Shown here in pieces: positions 1 to 4,754 of a stretch of DNA of 9,347 nt. The notes beneath the pieces were generated by a model that saw nothing but the letters and a program-made list of their open reading frames with translations, did no database searches and was not told the DNA's origin. The DNA is from Alphaproteobacteria bacterium (GTDB lineage: Bacteria > Pseudomonadota > Alphaproteobacteria > Micavibrionales > Micavibrionaceae): positions 1-9,347 of the forward strand of contig JAESUK010000072.1 of NCBI GenBank assembly GCA_016763095.1. The letters are read 5' to 3'. Position 1 is the first letter of the stretch; each line of letters starts with the position of its first letter. The translations under genes and the position numbers were made by a program.

Positions 1-281
1 CAGAGGTTGCTTTTGGTCGTGTTCTTACAAATGTAACACACGACAGAGCAGTTCGCATGCACTCTACACAACGTGGACACCTCCCTGCACATAACGCAGT
101 TGCAGACCCACGTAACATTAAGCAAAAAGAAACATACGAAGTAGCGCCTGCTGAAAACTCCGTAATTTTAGAAGAGCAAATGCTCAAAGCTACACAAACA
201 AGCATCGACCACGGTCTTATGCTTAACCTTATGAAGAAAAATGTCGGCATGATCCGCATGGCTCTTGGTAACCAACAATAG
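1..281 (+). CDS. flgB: Flagellar proximal rod protein FlgB, C-terminal part (5' end outside window)
   Basis: The reading frame is open from the window edge (first full codon at base 3) to TAG at 279-281, giving 92 residues of the C-terminal part. FlgB forms part of the proximal rod of the flagellar basal body, in the periplasm just outside the MS ring. The visible part has the family's typical C-terminal half: a variable loop followed by the conserved stretch NSVILEEQMLKATQTSIDHG and the final helix ending in GMIRMALG, which packs in the helical rod. An internal ATG at 57 is not the start, because the frame continues upstream with FlgB-like sequence (AFGRVLTNVTHDRAV). The stop codon overlaps the ribosome binding site of flgC, and only 10 bases separate the genes, so the two are very likely co-transcribed. 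The identification rests on sequence pattern and on flgC-fliE following directly. Confidence 0.9.
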   Translation, partial: EVAFGRVLTNVTHDRAVRMHSTQRGHLPAHNAVADPRNIKQKETYEVAPAENSVILEEQMLKATQTSIDHGLMLNLMKKNVGMIRMALGNQQ

Positions 282-291
282 GAGATAAGTC

Positions 292-705
292 ATGGATCAA
301 CCATTTTCAACACTCACAATATCATCACACGGCATGCGCGCTCAAGGCGAACGTATTCGCGTGGTGGCTGAAAACCTTGCAAACGCAGATACTGCACCTG
401 ATAGACCTGGTCAAGCACCCTATGTTCGTCAAGTTATTACATTCAAAAACGTGATGGACCGTGAACTTGGTCACCGCGTTGTTGAAGTTGATGATGTTGA
501 AAAAGTTAAAGGCAATCCATTTATTAAGAAGTACATGCCAGATCATCCAGCATCAGATGAAAATGGTTATGTTGACATGCCCAAAGTGAATACTTTGATT
601 GAAATGATGGATATGCGTGAGGCACAGAGATCATATGAAGCAAATTTGGGGATGGTTGAACAATCACGCGATATGATGCTTCGTACAATCGACGTTTTAA
701 GATAA
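292..705 (+). CDS. flgC: Flagellar proximal rod protein FlgC
   Basis: 137 residues, the normal size for FlgC, a proximal rod subunit exported by the flagellar type III system and assembled with FlgB, FlgF and FliE. The N-terminal helix carries the rod/hook-family signature ENLANADT (residues 27-34), followed by the PYVRQ stretch typical of FlgC. The C-terminal part has the GYVDMPKVN motif and a long final helix (about 102-136, MREAQRSYEANLGMVEQSRD) that pairs with the N-terminal helix in rod proteins. The ATG at 292 is supported by the ribosome binding site TAGGAG at 279-284, 7 bases upstream, which overlaps the flgB stop. fliE follows after 34 bases. Nothing is unusual. Rod, hook and filament proteins share the terminal helices, but length and context make FlgC the clear choice. 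Confidence 0.95.
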   Translation: MDQPFSTLTISSHGMRAQGERIRVVAENLANADTAPDRPGQAPYVRQVITFKNVMDRELGHRVVEVDDVEKVKGNPFIKKYMPDHPASDENGYVDMPKVNTLIEMMDMREAQRSYEANLGMVEQSRDMMLRTIDVLR

Positions 706-717
706 TTGTGGTATAGT
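689..717 (+). promoter_or_regulatory. Possible promoter for fliE inside the end of flgC
   Basis: TCGACG at 689-694 (one mismatch from TTGACG) is followed after 17 bases by TATAGT at 712-717. The predicted transcription start is near base 724, just before the ribosome binding site AAGGAG (726-731) of fliE. The gene order suggests fliE is also read through from flgBC, so this would be an internal promoter. It rests on motif similarity only. Confidence 0.3.
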
Positions 718-739
718 GAGAGATTAAGGAGAATTTTCA

Positions 740-1045
740 ATGAACAACATAATTGACCCATCGATCGTTACCAGTACATATGGTAAAAACTCTGCCCTTG
801 GTGGCGGAATGAACGCCAAAAATGATGGTCCATCTTTCGGCGATATTATGCGCAACACTGCGGTGGATGCCATTAGCACATTGAAACAGAGTGAAAAAAT
901 ATCAGCAGAAGCCATCACAGGAAATGCTGATCTTAACGATGTTGTTCAAGCGGTAACTGCCGCTGAGCTTACACTCCAAACCGTAATGGCAGTGCGTGAT
1001 CGCATGGTAAATGCACTTCAAGAAGTGCTCCGTATGCCAATATAG
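740..1045 (+). CDS. fliE: Flagellar hook-basal body complex protein FliE
   Basis: 101 residues, the usual FliE length. FliE links the MS ring (FliF) to the proximal rod and is among the first proteins exported through the FliPQR gate. The first 30 residues are low in conserved features, as is common in FliE. The diagnostic C-terminal half is clear: GNADLNDVVQAVTAAELTLQ (61-80) followed by TVMAVRDRMVNALQEVLRMPI, which ends in the near-invariant LRMPI. The ATG at 740 has a strong ribosome binding site, AAGGAG, at 726-731 with 8 bases of spacing. It lies between flgC and fliQ in the order common in alphaproteobacteria and is probably in the same transcript. No oddities seen. Confidence 0.95.
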   Translation: MNNIIDPSIVTSTYGKNSALGGGMNAKNDGPSFGDIMRNTAVDAISTLKQSEKISAEAITGNADLNDVVQAVTAAELTLQTVMAVRDRMVNALQEVLRMPI

Positions 1046-1052
1046 ATTGGCA

Positions 1053-1076
1053 ATAACAACTTCATAGAGTTGCTAT
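1053..1076 (+). repeat. Intercistronic inverted repeat between fliE and fliQ
   Basis: ATAACAACT (1053-1061) and AGTTGCTAT (1068-1076) form a 9-base stem with one A-C mismatch around a 6-base loop (TCATAG). No T-run follows, so it does not look like an intrinsic terminator. The right arm overlaps a TGC-TATACA element that resembles an extended -10 box. It could be an RNA processing or stability hairpin, or an operator over that promoter. It is AT-rich and short and may be chance. Confidence 0.35.
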
Positions 1077-1079
1077 ACA
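1071..1079 (+). promoter_or_regulatory. Possible extended -10 element upstream of fliQ
   Basis: TGC-TATACA at 1071-1079 resembles an extended -10 box and the GCTA-type -10 described for alphaproteobacterial housekeeping promoters. No good -35 hexamer stands at the right distance. The same ten bases, AGTTGCTATA, recur upstream of rnr at 4680-4689. A second -10-like hexamer, TAGACT (1097-1102), ends 6 bases before the fliQ ATG and would give a leaderless mRNA. fliQ may equally be read through from fliE. Confidence 0.25.
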
Positions 1080-1108
1080 TTGTCTTCCAAACTCGTTAGA
1101 CTACACAC

Positions 1109-1375
1109 ATGGAACAACAGGAAATCATAGATCTTATCAGAGAAACGATATGGATTACCCTTGAATTGGGTACACCTGTGATGATGATTGGTCTTGTTGT
1201 TGGCGTATCTGTGGCCCTTATTCAAGCTTTGACACAAGTGCAAGAAATTACACTTGTTTTCGTTCCAAAAATTATCTCTATTTTTATTGCTATCGCAGTT
1301 TTCTTACCGAGCTTTGTTCTTACATTGATTGCATTCATGGAACGGATTGCCGATAAGATTATAGGTATTGGGTAA
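1109..1375 (+). CDS. fliQ: Flagellar type III export gate protein FliQ
   Basis: 88 residues, exactly the size expected for FliQ. FliQ forms the export gate with FliP and FliR at the centre of the basal body, through which rod, hook and filament subunits cross the inner membrane. The protein has the family's two-hairpin layout: a first hydrophobic segment at about 15-37 (TPVMMIGLVVGVSVALIQAL), the conserved TQVQEITLVFVPK linker (42-54), and a second hydrophobic segment at about 55-78. No Shine-Dalgarno sequence precedes the ATG at 1109 (the bases are TAGACTACACAC), unlike fliE and flgC. fliR, its usual next neighbour, lies 1.4 kb away beyond two reverse-strand genes. fliP is not in this window. 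Confidence 0.95.
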   Translation: MEQQEIIDLIRETIWITLELGTPVMMIGLVVGVSVALIQALTQVQEITLVFVPKIISIFIAIAVFLPSFVLTLIAFMERIADKIIGIG

Positions 1376-1406
1376 ATTATATATACCTAGAGCGTAGCAG
1401 CTAACT

Positions 1407-1811
1407 TTATCCATTCTTCAACTGAGTAATAACGCAACCTTTTAAGTTTTCTCTTGCATAATGCCGTCTTATATATGGATCGTCAGAAGCCTCTGACGCT
1501 GATACTTCTGATTTCTCAATACACCCCTTGTATGTTCTTTTCTGCTCTTCTGTTAACGAGTCATTGTACCAAGCACTACCAACTTTATAGGCCTCCTTTA
1601 CAGAATATGGCGCATCCCAAGGAACTCCTCCGCTATTACCTGAGGACATAGAATCTAACACACACCCGAAATTTCCTCCTCCAGAAGCTTTACACATCTC
1701 AAAAGACTCTCTTCGCCCTTGATCTGAATAAACAATTGCACGCCCCGCAACCTCTGCTATCCCCCACGCCATAACCAAAGAGATAACACATCCACCTAAA
1801 ACTTTACTCAT
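1407..1811 (-). CDS. Small exported four-cysteine protein, function unknown
   Basis: I do not recognise this 134-residue protein. The start chosen is the ATG at 1811, which has the ribosome binding site GAGGTG 5 bases upstream. An in-frame ATG at 1841 would add ten residues, but it lies inside the predicted promoter and lacks a ribosome binding site. Residues 6-22 are hydrophobic, with cleavage plausible after AGRA (25), so the protein is probably exported to the periplasm or anchored in the inner membrane. The LGGC near the start lies too early to be a lipobox. The mature part has four cysteines (40, 50, 97, 126), enough for two disulfides, plus a Gly/Ser-rich loop (43-63) and a polar, charged C-terminal half. 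It is convergent with fliQ (31-base gap) and downstream of the hydrolase gene on the same strand, with its own promoter. It may be a lineage-specific gene. Confidence 0.7.
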   Translation of the reverse strand: MSKVLGGCVISLVMAWGIAEVAGRAIVYSDQGRRESFEMCKASGGGNFGCVLDSMSSGNSGGVPWDAPYSVKEAYKVGSAWYNDSLTEEQKRTYKGCIEKSEVSASEASDDPYIRRHYARENLKGCVITQLKNG

Positions 1812-1840
1812 TACACACCTCATATTAAAAATATGGGGCA

Positions 1841-1869
1841 CGATAGCTTTAATGTATATGTTATGTCAA
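1841..1869 (-). promoter_or_regulatory. Promoter for the small exported protein gene
   Basis: On the minus strand a perfect -35 hexamer TTGACA (1864-1869) is followed after 17 bases by CTATCG (1841-1846), which reads AGCTATCG in context and resembles the alphaproteobacterial GCTA-type -10. The predicted start near 1834 leaves a leader of about 22 bases with the ribosome binding site GAGGTG. This also excludes the longer start at 1841. The -35 overlaps the TGA stop of the hydrolase gene (1866-1868), so the downstream gene can be expressed independently. Confidence 0.5.
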
Positions 1870-2678
1870 TATTTTTTGAGAAACTTTAATATGTATTTAT
1901 GCGCACCATGATCATAGAGATTATTATGCCCAGCATCAGGAATATTGATGAATGTCTTTGGCTCATTTGCAGCATCAAACAGTTTTCGAGATAGGGCAAT
2001 TGGAATGGTAATGTCTTTATCTCCATGCACCAACAGTAACGGCGCATGAACGTTATATATATTTTCAACGCTTAGGAACTGATCCTTCATTAATAGCTTA
2101 ATCGGCAAAAAACCATAAATATTCTTGGCAATATCAACGGTTGAACTATATGCCGCCTCAAGGATAACGGCTTTAACATTATATTCTGTTGCCATTTGTA
2201 CCGCGACTCCTGTTCCGATAGACTCACCGTAAATCACGATATTCTCATCCGCCATATTATTTTTTGTTTTGAGCCAATCAAGATAGGCACGGGCATCTTT
2301 ATAAAGCCCCTGCTCAGTTGGTGTGCCTGGATTTCCGCCATAGCCTCTATATTCAGCAAGGAGGACACCATAGCCTTCATTCATATAGTATGATGCCTTA
2401 TAGCCACGATGGGCAAAATTTCCTGCATTTCCATGAAAAAGAACAATTACAGGTTTCTTAGAATCAGATGGTGCAAAGTACCAGCCCTCAAGGGTTAACC
2501 CATCTTCAGTTTGAACCCGTGCAATTTCAACATTATTCACCCCCATTGCCACAGGATTTGGCTGTGATTTATCTGGATAATACAACATGCTTCGTTGATT
2601 AAAGTACATAAATGCCAGTGCACATACATATACGAGTGCTATCACCAAGACATAATGCATCATTCTCTTTACCGTCAT
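1866..2678 (-). CDS. Membrane-anchored alpha/beta hydrolase (YfhR/BEM46/ABHD13-like)
   Basis: 270 residues. A single hydrophobic segment (about 8-25) after a short basic start would anchor the enzyme in the inner membrane. The rest is an alpha/beta hydrolase: the strand and oxyanion-hole motif VLFHGNAGN (79-87), the nucleophile elbow GESIG with Ser153, the acid in HGDKD with Asp222, and DAGH with His251. All three triad residues are present, so it is probably an active serine hydrolase (esterase, lipase or thioesterase type). The FHGNAGN motif together with an N-terminal anchor fits the BEM46/ABHD13 and E. coli YfhR group, whose natural substrates are poorly known. I give no gene symbol. The ATG at 2678 is supported by AGGAG 9 bases upstream. 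The gene is divergent from fliR and sits unusually between fliQ and fliR, with no obvious link to flagella. Confidence 0.88.
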   Translation of the reverse strand: MTVKRMMHYVLVIALVYVCALAFMYFNQRSMLYYPDKSQPNPVAMGVNNVEIARVQTEDGLTLEGWYFAPSDSKKPVIVLFHGNAGNFAHRGYKASYYMNEGYGVLLAEYRGYGGNPGTPTEQGLYKDARAYLDWLKTKNNMADENIVIYGESIGTGVAVQMATEYNVKAVILEAAYSSTVDIAKNIYGFLPIKLLMKDQFLSVENIYNVHAPLLLVHGDKDITIPIALSRKLFDAANEPKTFINIPDAGHNNLYDHGAHKYILKFLKKY

Positions 2679-2700
2679 AATGGTTCACTCCTAAAATCTT

Positions 2701-2720
2701 CCTTGTTATTATACACAAGG
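2701..2720 (-). promoter_or_regulatory. Hydrolase gene -10 box inside a palindrome
   Basis: A perfect inverted repeat, CCTTGT-N8-ACAAGG (arms 2701-2706 and 2715-2720), encloses a consensus TATAAT on the minus strand (2708-2713). The predicted start near 2701 gives a 23-base leader containing the ribosome binding site TAGGAG of the hydrolase gene. No convincing -35 was found. A repressor bound to the palindrome would cover the -10, so it is a candidate operator. It lies about 50 bases upstream of fliR. Confidence 0.45.
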
Positions 2721-2756
2721 TTCAGCCACATCACTGCTTTTATATTTGTGATCTAG

Positions 2757-2765
2757 TGCTATTAT
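2757..2765 (+). promoter_or_regulatory. Extended -10 promoter for fliR, predicting a leaderless mRNA
   Basis: TGC-TATTAT (2757-2765) is an extended -10 element with one mismatch from TATAAT. It is followed by six bases and then the fliR ATG at 2772, exactly where transcription would be expected to begin. There is no Shine-Dalgarno sequence in the gap (CCCTTT). No clear -35 was found. Because two reverse-strand genes lie upstream, fliR and flhB need a promoter here. Confidence 0.45.
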
Positions 2766-2771
2766 CCCTTT

Positions 2772-3542
2772 ATGGATGTACTCACGACTTTTGTGGAAAC
2801 AGGTGTTTTTGCCTTTATGATAACCTTTGTAAGGGTTGGCACAGCATTATTTTTGATGCCTGGAATTGGTGATACATATACGCCATCACGTGTGAGGCTA
2901 TACATGGCGCTTGGGCTTACACTCATTATTTCACCAATCGTAAAAGGTCATCTACCTGTAGAGATTCCAGCAACGTTTGTGATGCTTAGTATGCTTATGA
3001 CCGAGTTTTTTATTGGTGCTTTTATTGGGATGTTTTCGCGCATACTTATGATGGCACTTGATACAGCAGGGATGATGATTTCTATGCAGGCTGGACTTGC
3101 AAATGCGCAATTATTTAATCCTGCGTTTGCCACACAAGGGTCTATATTTGGAGCGTTTCTTATTATGTCTGGTATGATGTTGCTCTTTGCAACGGACATG
3201 CACCATATGTTCCTTTGGGGGATCGTGAACAGCTATGATACCTTCCCTTTGGGAGAACTCCCTGACAAGGGTGGTATTGCGCACATTATATCAAACGCAG
3301 TGTCCGCCTCCTTCTCTACAGGTATTCGTATGGCAGCCCCTTTTATCGTGATTACCACTGTTTTATACATTGGGATGGGGGTTTTAGCGCGCCTTATGCC
3401 ACAAATCCAAGTGTTTATGCTTGCCATCCCCGCGCAAATTATGATTGCGTTCCTTGTCATGGCACTCACCATCTCAGCGGGCTTGATGTTCTGGCTCTCA
3501 TTTTACGAAGAAGGTATGCATTTCTTCTTTTCTGGAAAATGA
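2772..3542 (+). CDS. fliR: Flagellar type III export gate protein FliR
   Basis: 256 residues, the usual FliR length. FliR is an integral membrane subunit of the export gate, assembling with FliP and FliQ and contacting FlhB. The N-terminal family signature is clear: FVRVGTALFLMPGIGD (19-34), then PSRVRLYMALGL (38-49). The AGLANAQLFNP stretch (107-117) and the C-terminal ARLMPQIQVFMLAIPAQI (206-223), with Pro210-Gln211, are also typical. Several hydrophobic segments are visible (about 12-30, 43-57, 67-92, 125-140, 188-206, 213-241). No ribosome binding site precedes the ATG at 2772; instead a -10-like element ends 6 bases before it. flhB starts 13 bases after the stop, so the two genes are co-transcribed. 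It is separated from fliQ by two minus-strand genes, but the protein itself looks intact. Confidence 0.95.
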   Translation: MDVLTTFVETGVFAFMITFVRVGTALFLMPGIGDTYTPSRVRLYMALGLTLIISPIVKGHLPVEIPATFVMLSMLMTEFFIGAFIGMFSRILMMALDTAGMMISMQAGLANAQLFNPAFATQGSIFGAFLIMSGMMLLFATDMHHMFLWGIVNSYDTFPLGELPDKGGIAHIISNAVSASFSTGIRMAAPFIVITTVLYIGMGVLARLMPQIQVFMLAIPAQIMIAFLVMALTISAGLMFWLSFYEEGMHFFFSGK

Positions 3543-3555
3543 GGTAAAATAGGGC

Positions 3556-4623
3556 ATGGCTGACGAACCAGACGAAACAGAAAAAACCGAAGAACCCACC
3601 CCCAAAAAGCTGGAAGATAGCCGAAAAAAGGGACAGGTGGCGCTAAGCCGTGAGGTGAACAACTGGGTAATGCTCTTGGCGGCAACGCTTATGGTGGGGT
3701 TTCTTATGGGCCCTGTTTTCATCAAACTGTTTGATCATCTAAAAACATACTTAGAAATGGCACATAATTTCCCTGCGCTTCCTGGTGGGTTTGGTATTCT
3801 TCTTGGGGGAAGCTTTTGGAAGGTCCTATCTATTCTCACCCTACCGTTTCTTCTTTTAATGTTTGCAGCCTTCATTGGACCCTTTGTTCAAGTTGGACCA
3901 CTATTTTCCGCAGAAAGCCTTAAACCAAGTCTTTCAAAAATATCACCTATCAAAGGGTTTGGGCGACTTTTCTCCATGAAGTCCGTCATGGAATTTGTTA
4001 AGGGCCTTCTTAAGCTCGCATCTATTGTTGTGGTGGGCTTTATCCTTGTTCGCCCCTATTTGGATGGTTTAGAGCACACAATCACGTTGCCTTGGCCTGA
4101 TTTATTGTCTGAAATGCGCGGACTTGTCTTGCGTATGATGGCAGGGATACTCATTGTGCTTCTTGTCATTGCAATGATGGATCTTGTGTACCAGCGTTAT
4201 GAACACTACAAGAAAATGCGGATGACAAAGCAAGAGGTAAAAGATGAACACCGCCAAAGCGAGGGGGACCCTCTGGTTAAAGCCAAACTTCGACAGCTTC
4301 GGATGGAAAAAGCACGTCAACGCATGATGCAAGCCGTTCCAGAAGCCGACGTTATTATCACCAACCCTACCCATTTTTCCATTGCTCTTAAATATGACAA
4401 CAAGCTTGGGGAAGCACCTATTGTGGTTGCAAAAGGTGTGGATGAGGTTGCGATGCGTATCCGAGAAGTTGCAAAAGAACACGATATTATATTGTATGAG
4501 GATCGCCCTCTTGCGAGAACGCTCTATGACACGGTGGACATTGATGAGCCAATTCCAACAGAACTTTATAAGGCTGTTGCTGAAATTATTTCCTTCGTCT
4601 TTCAGAAGAAAGGAAAACTGTAA
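3556..4623 (+). CDS. flhB: Flagellar export switch protein FlhB
   Basis: 355 residues. FlhB sits at the export gate and switches secretion from rod/hook to filament substrates. The N-terminus has the typical acidic-to-basic stretch, with EPTPKKLEDSRKKGQVALSR at 13-32. Four hydrophobic segments follow (about 37-58, 87-112, 145-166, 190-212). The cytoplasmic domain begins with a charged linker (YQRYEHYKKMRMTKQEVKDE) and contains the autocleavage motif NPTH at 270-273, where cleavage between Asn and Pro is established for the family. The FSIALKY, APIVVAKG and LARTLYDTV motifs after the site are all conserved, so the protein should be functional. GAGG at 3541-3544, overlapping the fliR stop, lies 11 bases from the ATG and may act as the ribosome binding site. 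No rho-independent terminator is obvious after the stop. Confidence 0.96.
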   Translation: MADEPDETEKTEEPTPKKLEDSRKKGQVALSREVNNWVMLLAATLMVGFLMGPVFIKLFDHLKTYLEMAHNFPALPGGFGILLGGSFWKVLSILTLPFLLLMFAAFIGPFVQVGPLFSAESLKPSLSKISPIKGFGRLFSMKSVMEFVKGLLKLASIVVVGFILVRPYLDGLEHTITLPWPDLLSEMRGLVLRMMAGILIVLLVIAMMDLVYQRYEHYKKMRMTKQEVKDEHRQSEGDPLVKAKLRQLRMEKARQRMMQAVPEADVIITNPTHFSIALKYDNKLGEAPIVVAKGVDEVAMRIREVAKEHDIILYEDRPLARTLYDTVDIDEPIPTELYKAVAEIISFVFQKKGKL

Positions 4624-4662
4624 TCCCGTCCACAGCCATTCAGATCACTTAACATATTTTTA

Positions 4663-4691
4663 TTGATTTGCTTTTATAAAGTTGCTATAAG
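4663..4691 (+). promoter_or_regulatory. Promoter for the RNase R-like gene
   Basis: TTGATT (4663-4668) is separated by 17 bases from TATAAG (4686-4691), which is preceded by TGC (extended -10). The predicted start is near 4698, giving a leader of about 57 bases. A second -10 candidate, TATAAT (4703-4708), lies just downstream with TTGCTA at a rather short 15-base spacing. The gap 4624-4754 is very AT-rich and has no terminator hairpin or small gene that I can see. Confidence 0.45.
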
Positions 4692-4754
4692 TTCCGTATA
4701 TTTATAATAAAAGAATAAAAACTATATTTTCTGCGTATTAGAAGGGTGAGTACC

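Noticed and set aside
1046..1070. Possible sigma-54 promoter (TTGGCA) before fliQ
   Set aside because: The GC dinucleotide required about ten bases downstream of the GG is absent, so the -24/-12 pattern is not met.
1362..1389. Inverted repeat TAGGTAT / ATACCTA around the fliQ stop codon, considered as a terminator between the convergent genes
   Set aside because: The stem is only 7 bases, AT-rich, with a 14-base loop and no following T-run on either strand. It is too weak to call a terminator.
1812..1841. Ten-residue N-terminal extension of the small exported protein starting at the ATG at 1841
   Set aside because: It lies within the predicted -10 region, has no ribosome binding site, and would place charged and polar residues before the signal sequence. 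The ATG at 1811 has GAGGTG at good spacing.
4102..4482. 126-residue reverse-strand frame inside flhB
   Set aside because: It is an antisense shadow of conserved flhB coding sequence, rich in His/Cys/Phe as expected for an antisense translation.
4589..4616. Inverted repeat TTTCCTT / AAGGAAA at the 3' end of flhB, considered as a terminator
   Set aside because: It lies inside the coding sequence, has a 14-base loop with a competing inner stem, and is not followed by a T-run.
4382..4666. Alternative 94-residue + strand frame overlapping the end of flhB
   Set aside because: It is in another frame of a well-conserved gene, has no ribosome binding site that I can see, and its protein has no recognisable features.
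4746..4754. GTG start for the RNase R-like gene at 4746
   Set aside because: The GTG overlaps the AAGGG ribosome binding site that serves the ATG at 4755, and nothing upstream would serve the GTG.
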